NCBI GenBank assembly: GCA_016177705.1
Contig: JACOUT010000003.1
Location: forward strand, 806,001-870,000
Length of the DNA stretch: 64,000 nucleotides
Origin: Deltaproteobacteria bacterium
GTDB taxonomy: Bacteria; Myxococcota; UBA727; VGSZ01
Direction of reading: 5' to 3'
Program-made: the position numbers and the translations under genes
The notes under the pieces: model-generated
Database searches by the model: none
What the model saw: only the letters and a program-made list of their open reading frames with translations
What the model was told of the DNA's origin: nothing
Shown: positions 52,458 to 62,793 of the stretch, piece by piece
How the letters are laid out: each line of letters opens with the position of its first letter
Numbering within the stretch: the stretch's first letter is position 1

Positions 52458-54041
52458 TCAGCGGCACGCGATCGGGTCGGTGTCCTCGACGAGATCGCAG
52501 GGCGGCGCCGCGGGGCAGTCGTCGGCGTCGACCGCCTGGCCGCAACTGCCGGTGCGCGAGACCGAGCTGCCGACGGCGCAGGTGGTGTCGCCCGGGTCGA
52601 CGCAGGCGGTCACGTCCGTGACCGCGCGCTCCTCGTCGGTGCCGTCGCAATTGTAGTCCCAGCCGCCGCCGTTTCGCTGCGAGGTGAAGTAGTTGGCCTG
52701 TCCCGGCCGGGCGTCACCGTCGCTGTCGTCGCAGTCGGCGGCGTCGAGCACCTCCCACTGATCGAGCGCCGCGTCGCCCACACAGCTCGCGATGGGCGCG
52801 CCGCCGAAGTAGCTGTCGTTGTCTCCGTCGTCGAACAGCTCGAGCGGCGCATAGAAGCTCGCGCTGGCCGAGTCGCAGTCGTCGCCGCCGAGGAGCTCGA
52901 CCACCACGTAGTCGACCTCCACGCTGCCGCCGTAGCTGCCGTTCTCGTTCACCACCACCCTCGCGTCGAGCGCGCCGGCGCACAGCGCTGCCGGGTCGGT
53001 GATCGACAGCCCCCAGTCGGCGGCCGTGCCCTCGAGCACGACGTCGACGAAGCTGCCCTGCAGCCAGGTGGAGGTGGCGCTCCTGGTGGCGCCGCCGTTG
53101 CCGCTGTCTTGCAGCGTGACGTCGGTGACGAGCTCTTGTGGCGCCTGCAGCACCGGCAGGCGTCCGTGCACGCGCACACGAAGGGCGTCGAGCCGCGGCG
53201 GTACCGCCAGGCAGCGGTAGTTGCTCAACACCATGGTCGCGGTCTCGCCGGCGCTGCCGGGGTCGAGGTCGGCGACGGCGACGCCGCCGCAGCAGGCAGC
53301 ACCGTTGGCCACGCTGCTCCAGGCGTTGCTCGCGCCCGACGAGGAGGCTGACTCGGCGTAGGCCAGGTGCGGCGGGCCGCGCCGCACCGCGACGATGTCC
53401 TGTTCGGGCACATCGCCCACGCATGCCTGCGTCGGGGCCGCCGTGAAGCCGTCGCCGTCCGCCTCGTCGAAGCCCACTTGCAGTTGGAAACGGGTGGGAT
53501 CGGCGGGCTCGCAGTCGGTGTCGACGTCGGACCTGCCGGGCGCGAGCGGCAGGGCGGCGCAGTCCCCGCTCCTCGGCCCGGCGCCGACGCCGTCGCCGTC
53601 ACCGTCGAGGAAGGAGAAGCCGTAGCCGCCGCTGCACGCGTCGAGGGGCACGCAGGCGCCGTCGCCGCCGTCGTGCTCGAGCGCGCCGCAGCCGCCGGCG
53701 TCCGGCGTGCCCGCGTCCAGCGCGCCCGCATCCAAGACGCCCGCGTCGTCGACACCGGCATCGGCCTCGCCCGCGTCCTGGTCGCCGCCGTCGCTTGCGC
53801 CCGCGTCGTCGTCGTCGCCGGCGCCGGCGTCGCTCGTGCCCGCGTCGTCGTCGCCGGCGGGCGCACACAGGCCGAGCAGGCAGCGCTCATCGCTCTCACA
53901 GTCGATGTCGGAGTTGCACGGCCGCGCCACCTGGCCGGGGCAGGCGAGCGCCGTCACGACGACCGCCGCGCCGCACCCCACCCTGCACACGTCCATGCAG
54001 ATCATCATGCTGGCGAGAAGCGCCGCGCGGAAACGCCGCAT
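52458..54041 (-). CDS. Asp/Ala/Gly-linker lipoprotein with metal-binding repeats
   Basis: A 527-residue exported protein. A long N-terminal hydrophobic signal ends in LAC (Cys34) after an unusually extended leader with several Cys. Residues ~58-115 are a low-complexity DAG/DDAG linker. The remainder has Asp-rich loops (LDGDGDGVGAGP, FDDGDNDSYFGG, CDDSDGDARPGQAN) like MopE/FG-GAP-type or Ca-binding modules, and scattered Cys pairs. A middle domain (about residues 225-400) is beta-rich with no known family. It is probably surface-exposed. It is divergent from the next large surface protein, 168 bp apart, so the pair may be co-controlled. Confidence 0.75.
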   Translation of the reverse strand: MRRFRAALLASMMICMDVCRVGCGAAVVVTALACPGQVARPCNSDIDCESDERCLLGLCAPAGDDDAGTSDAGAGDDDDAGASDGGDQDAGEADAGVDDAGVLDAGALDAGTPDAGGCGALEHDGGDGACVPLDACSGGYGFSFLDGDGDGVGAGPRSGDCAALPLAPGRSDVDTDCEPADPTRFQLQVGFDEADGDGFTAAPTQACVGDVPEQDIVAVRRGPPHLAYAESASSSGASNAWSSVANGAACCGGVAVADLDPGSAGETATMVLSNYRCLAVPPRLDALRVRVHGRLPVLQAPQELVTDVTLQDSGNGGATRSATSTWLQGSFVDVVLEGTAADWGLSITDPAALCAGALDARVVVNENGSYGGSVEVDYVVVELLGGDDCDSASASFYAPLELFDDGDNDSYFGGAPIASCVGDAALDQWEVLDAADCDDSDGDARPGQANYFTSQRNGGGWDYNCDGTDEERAVTDVTACVDPGDTTCAVGSSVSRTGSCGQAVDADDCPAAPPCDLVEDTDPIACR

Positions 54042-54209
54042 CACCACACGATAGCGCGCGCCACCGTCGACACCGGCATGGCCGCCTCGCGCGCCGGATC
54101 GGCGGTGGGACACCGACGCACATCACACTTCGGCGTGGATCCGCCATTCCCGATCGACCTTTGGCGTGGCAGGAACACCACGCCCGTCGTCACGGGCGTC
54201 GAGGTGCCC
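54042..54209. promoter_or_regulatory. Divergent region between two surface-protein genes
   Basis: This 168-bp gap holds the start regions of both large surface proteins. GACGGGCGTC-like short palindromes (CCCGTCGTCACGGG, about 54183-54196) lie close to the right-hand start. No firm promoter hexamers can be assigned. Confidence 0.28.
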
Positions 54210-56423
54210 ATGCGCGCGCTCGTGGTCCGGCTCGCCCCCTTCGCCCTGCTCCCCTCCGCCCTGCTCCTGTCCGTCGTGGCACTGTCCGCCGTGATGCTGG
54301 GCGCCGGCTGCGACGGCTGCGCCGACGATCCCGCGGGCGGCCCGGGCGAAGGCGAAGGCGAGGCCGGCGAGGGCGAAGGCGAAGGCGAAGGCGAGGGCGA
54401 GGGCGAGGGCGAGGGCGAGCCGCCGAGCTACACGCTCGTGATCGAGCCCGTCGACGCCGTGCTCGAGGCCACCGTGGGCGGCAGCGAGACCTTGCAGCTC
54501 TCGGCGTTCCTGGTCGACGCGGCCGGCCTACGCACGCCCGCGCCCGACCCCTTCTGGGGCAGCCTGGCGCCTGAGATCGGCACGGTCGACCAGGCGGGCC
54601 TGTTCTCGCCCTCGCGCGAGCGCGCCGGCGAGTGCCGCGTGCGCGTGCGCGCGGCCGGCATCGAGGCCACCACGCTGGTGCGCGTCAACCTGCGCGAGGC
54701 GGTGGTCTCGGGCGGCACCGGCACCGCCGCCGACTTCACCGGGCCGGTCGCGGCCGCCGCGCTCGACGTGGTCTACCCGCTCGACGGCGTGGTCATCCCC
54801 GCCAACCTGGCGGCCATGGTGGTGCAGTGGACCAAGCTGCACGCGCATGCGCGCGTCGTCGCCACCGGCCCGTTCGGCGCGCTCGAGCTGTACACCGACG
54901 GCAACGAGGTGCAGGCACCGGCCGAGAGCTGGCGTCGCTTCCTGCTCGCGCACGTTGGCACGAGCTTCACGCTCACTGTCGAGGAGAGCGAGGGCGCCGG
55001 CGCCGAGCGCGCGCAGCGCGTGCTCACCGTCAACCTGGCGGCGGCCGACCTGACCTCGACGGTCTACTACTGGGCGGTCGATCGCGGCCGCATCGTGCGC
55101 ATCGACGCCGACAGCCTCGACCCTATCGACCTCGACATCCCGGCGCAGGGCACCGACAACGGCTGCCGCGCTTGCCACTCGCTGTCGGCAAACGGCCAGC
55201 GCATGAGCTTCACCTACTACGGCGGCAACGGCCCGGGCGGCGTCTACGACACCGGCGGCAACGCGGTGCTGCTCGACGACCAGAGCCGGAGCTGGAACTT
55301 CTCGGCGCCCTCGCCCGACGGCTCGTTGCTCGTCACCAACGTGGCCAACCGCCTGATGCTGCGCGACGGCACCACCGGCCTGCCGGTGCCCGGCCAGACC
55401 GACATCGGCGCGCGCGACGCCGCCATGCCCGCCTACTCGCCCACCGGCACCATGATCGCCTTCGCCGGCGACACGCAGGCCGCGGGCGGCGGGCCGCCGT
55501 CGTGGGAGATCGACTTCGATCTGTCGAACCTCTACGTCGCCGACGTCGATCCGGTCGGGCGCGCCGTCTCCAACGTGCGCCAGCTCGTGCCCGGCAACGG
55601 ACGCGCCCTGTACTTCCCGAGCTTCAACCCCGATGGCTCCTTGGTGGCCTACACCGACGGCACGCACTCGCGCTCGACCACGCCCGGCGACCTCTGGCTG
55701 GCGCGCGCCACCGACACCTCGGGCGACGCGCCGCGCGTCAAGCTGACGCGCGCCAACCCTGCGTCGTCGGCGTACGCGCCCACCTTCAACCCGAAGGTCG
55801 AGGGTGGCTATCAGTGGATCGCCTTCTACTCGCGGCGCGCCTACGGCCACCACACGGCCGAGGGCCACCCGCAGATCTGGGTCGCCGCCGTCGACGCCGG
55901 CGCCGATCCCGCGAGCGGTCTCGATCCGTCGCACCCGCCCTTCTGGTTGCCCGGCCAACAGGAGACCTCGGAGAACCTGTCGAGCTTCTTCGCGCCCAAG
56001 CCGTGCAGCGAGACCGGCGGCCTGTGCGACGCGGACGCGTCGTGCTGCGGCGACGGCCTGTGCCGCCCCGTCGACGGCGTGGCCCAGTGCGTGCCGCCGG
56101 CCGAGGCGTGCACGCTCACCGGCGATCCGTGCGGCAGCGACGGCGAGTGCTGCGACGGCCTCAACTGCGTGGTCAACCCCGAGGCGGGCAACGAGCGGCA
56201 GTGCCTGCCGCCCGGCACCGTCTGCTCCGAGGAGGGCCAGGTGTGCCAGCTCGACGCCGACTGCTGCGCCGGCGCCGGCCTGTGTGTCGACGACGGCACG
56301 GGGGTGAGCCGCTGCCTCGAGGGCAACTGCTCGCACATCGGCGACACCTGCGGCGACGATCGACCATGCTGCGACGCCGGCACCGTCTGCAACGGCGGCA
56401 TGTGCATCCCGATCGGCGGCTGA
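54210..56423 (+). CDS. Surface protein: Gly-Glu stalk, Ig-like, c-type heme motif, propeller, Cys-rich end
   Basis: A 737-residue predicted lipoprotein (Cys34 in GAGC). Order: Gly-Glu stalk with 12 Glu (residues ~46-70); a Big_2-like Ig domain (YTLVIEPVDAVLEATVGGSE...); a beta domain (~175-300); NGCRACHSLSANGQ at residues 318-331, a CxxCH covalent-heme site (Cys319, Cys322, His323); a TolB/WD40-like propeller (~335-590: FSAPSPDGSLLVTN, PAYSPTGTMIAFAG, FPSFNPDGSLVAYTD); and four Cys-rich knots (CDADASCCGDGLCR and similar). A single heme plus propeller resembles surface cytochrome-like sensors or electron-transfer proteins; an axial Met is not obvious. The ATG at 54210 starts the signal peptide. 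Function unproven. Confidence 0.82.
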   Translation: MRALVVRLAPFALLPSALLLSVVALSAVMLGAGCDGCADDPAGGPGEGEGEAGEGEGEGEGEGEGEGEGEPPSYTLVIEPVDAVLEATVGGSETLQLSAFLVDAAGLRTPAPDPFWGSLAPEIGTVDQAGLFSPSRERAGECRVRVRAAGIEATTLVRVNLREAVVSGGTGTAADFTGPVAAAALDVVYPLDGVVIPANLAAMVVQWTKLHAHARVVATGPFGALELYTDGNEVQAPAESWRRFLLAHVGTSFTLTVEESEGAGAERAQRVLTVNLAAADLTSTVYYWAVDRGRIVRIDADSLDPIDLDIPAQGTDNGCRACHSLSANGQRMSFTYYGGNGPGGVYDTGGNAVLLDDQSRSWNFSAPSPDGSLLVTNVANRLMLRDGTTGLPVPGQTDIGARDAAMPAYSPTGTMIAFAGDTQAAGGGPPSWEIDFDLSNLYVADVDPVGRAVSNVRQLVPGNGRALYFPSFNPDGSLVAYTDGTHSRSTTPGDLWLARATDTSGDAPRVKLTRANPASSAYAPTFNPKVEGGYQWIAFYSRRAYGHHTAEGHPQIWVAAVDAGADPASGLDPSHPPFWLPGQQETSENLSSFFAPKPCSETGGLCDADASCCGDGLCRPVDGVAQCVPPAEACTLTGDPCGSDGECCDGLNCVVNPEAGNERQCLPPGTVCSEEGQVCQLDADCCAGAGLCVDDGTGVSRCLEGNCSHIGDTCGDDRPCCDAGTVCNGGMCIPIGG
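54345..54419 (+). repeat. Gly-Glu stalk repeat, third copy of the type
   Basis: A 75-bp hexanucleotide-like run (GGCGAR) coding 12 Gly-Glu pairs interrupted once by Ala. Same code as at 5059-5100 and 48558-48668. Confidence 0.85.
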
Positions 56424-56448
56424 CGCCTTTCGGCGTACCATCACCCCG

Positions 56449-57210
56449 ATGACCTCGACGGCCGCGGCCCGGAACCGGGAGACCTACGACCGCATCTGGC
56501 GCGAGCTGTCGCCGTTCATTCGCTACAACCCGGGCGCGCGCCACCGTCGACGGCTGCTGTTTCACATGGTGGCGCCGCTGAAGAAGCGCACCGTGCTCGA
56601 CGTCGGCTGCGGCAACGGCGAGCTGCTGCGCCTGCTGCGCGCGCGCTGGCCCGAGATCGAGGTGGCCACCGGCGCCGACCTGTCCGAGGCGGTGGTCGAG
56701 CAGAACCGGCGCGCGCAGCCAGGCATCGACTTCCGCGTGCTCGACGTCGAGCACGAGGCGCTGCCGATCACCGCCGAGCTGGTCACCTGCACCGAGGTGC
56801 TCGAGCACCTCGATGACCGCGCGCGCGCCTTCCGCCACCTGGCCGCCATGGTGGCGCCGGGCGGCGCGCTCGCCGTCACCTGCCCGACCGGCACGGTGTA
56901 CGCCACCGAGCGCCATTTCGGACACACCACCCACCCCGACGTTCGCGAGCTGAGCACGCTCGGCGCGCAGGCCGGGCTTTCGCTGGTGCGTGCGCACAAC
57001 TGGGGCTTCCCCACCTACCGCCTCACAAAGTGGCTCGCCAACGTCCGCCCCGAGCTGGCGCTGCGCACCTTCGCTGTGGAGCGCTATGGTGCGGCTCAGG
57101 TGTTGATCTCGCACGCGTTCACCTGGGCGAACTACCTGAACCTGCCGTCGTCGCCGCTCGGCTGCCAGTTGTTCGCGCTGTTCGAGAAGCCGGCGGAGAC
57201 GCCGCCATGA
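56449..57210 (+). CDS. Class I SAM-dependent methyltransferase
   Basis: A 253-residue Methyltransf_11-like enzyme. VLDVGCGNGELLRLL binds SAM; GADLSEAVVEQNRRAQPGIDF, TCTEVLEHLDDRARAFR and APGGALAVTCPTG are in order. The YNPGARHRRRLLF leader and the neighbouring glycosyltransferase suggest it modifies a lipid- or sugar-linked substrate, perhaps in an envelope glycan pathway, but that is inference. Its TGA overlaps the ATG of the glycosyltransferase. Confidence 0.87.
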   Translation: MTSTAAARNRETYDRIWRELSPFIRYNPGARHRRRLLFHMVAPLKKRTVLDVGCGNGELLRLLRARWPEIEVATGADLSEAVVEQNRRAQPGIDFRVLDVEHEALPITAELVTCTEVLEHLDDRARAFRHLAAMVAPGGALAVTCPTGTVYATERHFGHTTHPDVRELSTLGAQAGLSLVRAHNWGFPTYRLTKWLANVRPELALRTFAVERYGAAQVLISHAFTWANYLNLPSSPLGCQLFALFEKPAETPP

Positions 57211-58196
57211 AGGTGTCGCTGGTCGTGCCCTGCTTCGACGAGGCCGAAAACCTGCCGCGCCTGTTCGAGGAGATCGACGCGGTCGTCGCCAAGGCCGCGC
57301 TCGACGCCGAGGTCATCCTGATCGACGACGGCAGCCGCGACCGCACGCGCGAGCTGCTGGTCGAGCGCGCGCAAAAAGACCCGCGTTACAAGGCGGTGAT
57401 CTTCCGCCGGAACTATGGCCAGACCGCGGCGATGGCGGCGGGCATCGACCACGCGTGCGGCGACGTCATCATCCCGCTCGACGCCGACCTGCAAAACGAC
57501 CCGGCCGACGTGCCGCGTCTGCTCGAGCAGATCGAGGCCGGCTTCGACGTGGTCTCGGGGTGGCGCAAAGCCCGCAAGGATCGCTGGCTGTCGCGGCGCT
57601 TGCCGTCGGTGCTGGCCAACTGGCTGATCTCGCGCGTCGGCGGCGTGCGCATCCACGACTACGGCTGCACGCTCAAGGCCTACCGCAAGAGCGTGCTCGA
57701 GCACGTGCGCCTCTACGGCGAGATGCACCGCTTCATCCCCATCTTGGCGGCTTGGGCAGGCGGCAAGGTGACGGAGATCGTCGTCAACCACCGGCCGCGC
57801 ACCGCGGGCAAGAGCAAGTACGGCATCGGCCGCACCTTCAAGGTGTTGCTCGATCTGCTGACGGTCAAGCTGCTCGGCAGCTACGCCACCAAGCCGAGCT
57901 ACCTGTTCGGCTTCGTGGGCATGTCGCTTGTCGGACTCGGCGTTTGCTGCGGGCTCGGCGTCGTCGGTATCAAGGTCGCCGGCGTGGCGTGGCAGCACAC
58001 CTTCTCGCTCGGGCTGCTCGGTGCGTTCTTGATGTTGGTCGGCTTGCAGAGCGTGATGATGGGGCTGTTGGCCGAGCTGCAGGTGCGCACCTATCACGAG
58101 AGCCAAGCGAAGCCGATCTACCTCGTGAAGGAGACGGTTGGCCTCGACGTGGCAAGCACGCCCGTCAGCCTGCCGCCGCACCGCCGCGTGTCGTGA
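57207..58196 (+). CDS. Family 2 glycosyltransferase, polyprenyl-phosphate type
   Basis: A 329-residue GT2 enzyme of the DPMS/GtrB/ArnC type, which transfers a sugar from a nucleotide donor to a polyprenyl phosphate. KVSLVVPCFDEAENLPRLFEE, DAEVILIDDGSRDRT, PLDADLQNDPADVPRLLEQ (DxD metal site) and GYGCTLKAYRKSV are typical. Two transmembrane helices follow near residues 233-258 and 268-290. It overlaps the upstream methyltransferase, so they are co-translated. Product probably feeds glycan or lipid glycosylation at the inner membrane. Confidence 0.9.
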   Translation: MKVSLVVPCFDEAENLPRLFEEIDAVVAKAALDAEVILIDDGSRDRTRELLVERAQKDPRYKAVIFRRNYGQTAAMAAGIDHACGDVIIPLDADLQNDPADVPRLLEQIEAGFDVVSGWRKARKDRWLSRRLPSVLANWLISRVGGVRIHDYGCTLKAYRKSVLEHVRLYGEMHRFIPILAAWAGGKVTEIVVNHRPRTAGKSKYGIGRTFKVLLDLLTVKLLGSYATKPSYLFGFVGMSLVGLGVCCGLGVVGIKVAGVAWQHTFSLGLLGAFLMLVGLQSVMMGLLAELQVRTYHESQAKPIYLVKETVGLDVASTPVSLPPHRRVS

Positions 58197-58206
58197 GCGG
58201 CGAGTA

Positions 58207-58914
58207 GTGGACGAACCCCTCCAACCTCGACGATCTGTCGTGCGCGCCGGGATCGCAGCGATGGTCGGCATCGAGCAGATCGCGACGGCTGTCCGCCGCT
58301 TCGGCATCGAAGGGGCGCGCGCGCTTGGGCATGCACCGCTTGCCGGGCGCGAGCTCGAGCAGTTGCTGCGGTCGATCCGCTATCAAGATCGGGACGTCTT
58401 CGTCGACGAGCTGCTCGGGTTCCACGCGCCGCCGCCGGACGTCAGAGATCTTCCGCGCGGCGCCGTGCCGTACCTGCCCTGTGGCGTCGAGGAGATCCTC
58501 GCGATGGTGCGCGAGGCTCCGGTCCTGCCTCACGACCAATTCGTCGACCTCGGCTCGGGCGCCGGCCGCGTCGTCATGCTCGCTCACCTGCTCTCGGGCG
58601 CGAGAAGCAGCGGCATCGAGATTCAGCAGCCGCTCGTCGACCTCGCCGAGACGCGCAGGGCCGAGCTCGGGCTCGGCGACGTGTCCTTCGTTCACGCGAA
58701 CGTCGCGGAGATGGACCTCGACGGATCGATCTTCTTTCTCTACGCGCCCTTCAACGGCGACATGTTGGCCCGCGCGCTGCGACGTCTCGAGGACGTCGCT
58801 CGGCGGCGGCCGATCATCGTCTGCACGGTCGGGCTCGAGCTCAGCCACCAGGCGTGGCTGAGGCCACGGCCGGCGACCTGCGTCTCGCTGAACCTCTACG
58901 ACTCCTACCGATGA
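58207..58914 (+). CDS. Methyltransferase-like protein
   Basis: About 235 residues. The core is a class I SAM fold: HDQFVDLGSGAGRVVMLAHL, SSGIEIQQPLVDLAETRRAE and GDVSFVHANVAEMD. The N-terminal helical part (ELEQLLRSIRYQDRDVFVDE) resembles Dot1-like or ribosomal/lipid methyltransferase leaders. The end is atypical, with FFLYAPFNGDMLARALRRLE in place of a normal strand 6-7. The GTG at 58207 is chosen as the first start after the glycosyltransferase stop; the GTG or ATG 34-41 codons further on are possible. Substrate unknown. Confidence 0.72.
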   Translation: MDEPLQPRRSVVRAGIAAMVGIEQIATAVRRFGIEGARALGHAPLAGRELEQLLRSIRYQDRDVFVDELLGFHAPPPDVRDLPRGAVPYLPCGVEEILAMVREAPVLPHDQFVDLGSGAGRVVMLAHLLSGARSSGIEIQQPLVDLAETRRAELGLGDVSFVHANVAEMDLDGSIFFLYAPFNGDMLARALRRLEDVARRRPIIVCTVGLELSHQAWLRPRPATCVSLNLYDSYR

Positions 58915-58954
58915 TCGTCCAACCTCAGGTTGGCAGCAGCGCCCCGACGAACGC

Positions 58955-60460
<1,506 letters not shown>

Positions 60461-60509
60461 GCGCGCACCATAGCATCGAAGGCGCGCGCGCTTCGTCCTT
60501 CGCAGCCTG

Positions 60510-61343
60510 TTACGGCTCGCCGCAGCCGACCGGGCGCGGCGACGGGTGATCGTAGAGCGTGTCGTCGTCGGCGGCGCGCGCGAGCGCCGCCTGCAGGAAG
60601 CGCTTGGGGCGATCGAGCGTGCCGAAGTGCGCGTCGAGCAGCGTGGTCACCGGCAGGCGCTCGAGCTTGCGCATGCTCTGGTACGCCAGGCGCATGTCCT
60701 CGGTGACGCCGTCGGGCGCAGGGTAGATGCCGTCGCCGGTGGGGGAGAGGATGGCGTCGCCGCCGAACAGCAGCGTGTCGGTGACCCAGCCGGTGCTGCC
60801 CGGCGTGTGCCCGGGCAGCGCCACGGCGGTGAAGGTGCGGCCGCCGATGACGAACACCTGGCCGTCCAGCACGGGGATGACGGTGCGCGGCAGCGGCGCC
60901 ACGCCGATCGCCCTGCCGAGGTCCGCCATGACGCCGGCGTAGCGGTAGCGGCCCTCGAGCAGCGGTACGTCATCCTTGCCGACGTAGACCGGGGCGTTGA
61001 ACAGGTGCGCGGCCGCGCGGTGGTCCGGGTGCGCGTGCGTCAACAACACCGCGAGCACGCGCCGCCCGCGCAGCGCGCGCGACAGCACCTCGCCGGTCTC
61101 GTCGAAGCCGGCGTCGACCAGCACCACGCCGTCGATGACGGGCACGATCCAGTTGATCGACGCGGCGGTGCAGACGCCCTCCACGCCAGGGTGCACCAAG
61201 CGCTCGAGCGGCGTCGGCGACAGCTTGCCCATCAGGCCTTCGGTCGTCGATACGACGGCGCGCAGCGGTGCGCACGAGACGAGCAGCACCAACGCCGCGG
61301 TCGCCAGCAGCGTTTCTTTCCAACGTGGACCGCGGGCGTGCAT
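60510..61343 (-). CDS. Metallo-beta-lactamase-fold lipoprotein
   Basis: A 277-residue predicted lipoprotein (lipobox LVSC, Cys24) with an MBL domain: VVLVDAGFDETGEVL, LTHAHPDHRAAAHLF (HxHxDH zinc site), LPGHTPGSTGWVTDTLLFGGDA and LLDAHFGTLDRP. This is the glyoxalase-II/lactonase-like arrangement, so it may hydrolyse a thioester or lactone in the periplasm. The ATG at 61343 has GGAG 7 nt upstream. It lies 49 bp downstream in the minus-strand sense from the kinase gene's start region; they are separate units. Confidence 0.85.
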   Translation of the reverse strand: MHARGPRWKETLLATAALVLLVSCAPLRAVVSTTEGLMGKLSPTPLERLVHPGVEGVCTAASINWIVPVIDGVVLVDAGFDETGEVLSRALRGRRVLAVLLTHAHPDHRAAAHLFNAPVYVGKDDVPLLEGRYRYAGVMADLGRAIGVAPLPRTVIPVLDGQVFVIGGRTFTAVALPGHTPGSTGWVTDTLLFGGDAILSPTGDGIYPAPDGVTEDMRLAYQSMRKLERLPVTTLLDAHFGTLDRPKRFLQAALARAADDDTLYDHPSPRPVGCGEP

Positions 61344-61441
61344 CGATTGCTCCACGTGACCGACGCTGCCAGGACATCGCGCTCCCGGATAGACGCCGGT
61401 CTCCGTACCGGGCTGCCGCTTCGGATGGACGGCCGCGGCCC

Positions 61442-62569
61442 TCACCGGGGTTTGCGCGGACCCGGCGGCCAATCATCGCGACGGGGCTGCGGCGGCCCCT
61501 CGCCCCGCGGTCGGTGCTGCGGCGGCCTGTCCTCGCGAACCGGCGGCGGACGATCGGCGGGGTGACGTCGCGGTGGCGGCGGTCGCTCGTCGCGCCGATG
61601 TTGCGGGGGCGGCGGTCGATCCTCGCGTCGGTGTTGCGGCGGCGGCGGGCGATCCTCGCGTCGGTGCTGCTGCTGCGGCCGATCGTCGCGTCGAGGGCGC
61701 GGCGGCGGCGGTCCCCGATCCTCTCGTCCCATCGGCGGTTGCTGACGATGGTGCGATCGCCCCATCTTGCCGCGCTCCGCGTCCCTGTGGCGACGTCCAC
61801 CGTGGCGCTCGCGCTGCACCGAGCCCTCCTGCGGCTCGGTTGCATGCTCGAGCGTGCCGCGCTGGTAGTGCTGCCACAGCGCATCGCCACACGTGCGAAA
61901 CCTGAGCAGGCGCGCGTCGAACCTCGCCAGGTGCTCGGTGACGTTCTGCAAGTCACGTCGGAGAATCGTCGCTGCCTGGTTGTTCCCGGCGGCGTCGACG
62001 ACCTGTGGCAGATCGATCAGCGTTGGCCCGTCGCGCGCGATCAGGATGTTGAACGCGGAGAGGTCGCCGTGGATGCGACCCGCGGCGAGGAGCATGCGCA
62101 CCTGGCCGTAGATCTCGCGGTGCAGCAGCACGGCGACCTCGGCGGGCAGCTCGAAGTCCGCCAAGCGCGGCGCGGGTACGCCAGCGTCGTCGACGAGCAG
62201 CTCCATCAGCAGCACGTCCTCATAGAGCAGGAACGGCTCGGGCACGCGCACGCCGGCGGAGAAGGCGTCGTGGAGCGCCTGATACTCCATGTCGCGCCAG
62301 CTCTTCTCGATGAGCGCCTTGCCGTAGGTGGTGCGCTTGCCCATCGCGCGCCGGTCGCGCGAGCTGCGCGTCTGGTTTCTTCCCTCGGTGTAGTCGGCCG
62401 TGGCCTTGAAGGTGCGCAGCTCGCGGTCCTTGTAGACCTTGGCCGCGATGAGGACGCCGCCGCGCTCGACGACGAAGACCTCGGCTTCTTTGCCGCTCAT
62501 GAGCCTGCCATGCACGGCGTCGATGAGACCGTCGTCGAGCAGGCGCTGCAGACCGTCGGGAACCGCCAC
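61442..62569 (-). CDS. RIO-family atypical kinase with Arg/Pro/His-rich tail
   Basis: About 375 residues. A RIO kinase domain covers residues ~15-235: SGKEAEVFVVERGGVLIAAK (Lys44), HGDLSAFNILI (167-177; Asp169, Asn174) and TLIDLPQ (Asp186). RIO1/RIO2 proteins phosphorylate or use ATP during small-subunit ribosome assembly in eukaryotes and archaea; bacterial members are less studied. The last ~135 residues are a low-complexity tail with imperfect repeats of REDRPPPPQHR, strongly basic and likely RNA-binding. The GTG at 62569 is chosen; open sequence runs to 62755 but overlaps the helicase start. It is divergent from a DEAD-box helicase gene. Confidence 0.85.
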   Translation of the reverse strand: MAVPDGLQRLLDDGLIDAVHGRLMSGKEAEVFVVERGGVLIAAKVYKDRELRTFKATADYTEGRNQTRSSRDRRAMGKRTTYGKALIEKSWRDMEYQALHDAFSAGVRVPEPFLLYEDVLLMELLVDDAGVPAPRLADFELPAEVAVLLHREIYGQVRMLLAAGRIHGDLSAFNILIARDGPTLIDLPQVVDAAGNNQAATILRRDLQNVTEHLARFDARLLRFRTCGDALWQHYQRGTLEHATEPQEGSVQRERHGGRRHRDAERGKMGRSHHRQQPPMGREDRGPPPPRPRRDDRPQQQHRREDRPPPPQHRREDRPPPPQHRRDERPPPPRRHPADRPPPVREDRPPQHRPRGEGPPQPRRDDWPPGPRKPR

Positions 62570-62793
62570 GATCAGGTCACCCCGTCGCTCGGGGAATAGG
62601 ACAAACAATGCGCCAGGCCAAGCGCGTCGCGCACCTGCCTCGCGGTCGGGGACGCTGGTCGGAGCCGCCTTGAATTCCCCGACGTTGTCGTCATGGTGGA
62701 CCACCGACCGCTGTCCCCTGCCACCGACGAGACCTCCGTGCGCGAAACCACCCACGACGCCGCCGGGACCTGGACCTGGACCGCTTGACGCGC

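Noticed and set aside
62570..62793. An upstream extension of the RIO kinase to 62755
   Set aside because: The extra residues are not conserved-looking, have no ribosome binding site, and would fill the whole promoter space of the divergent helicase gene.
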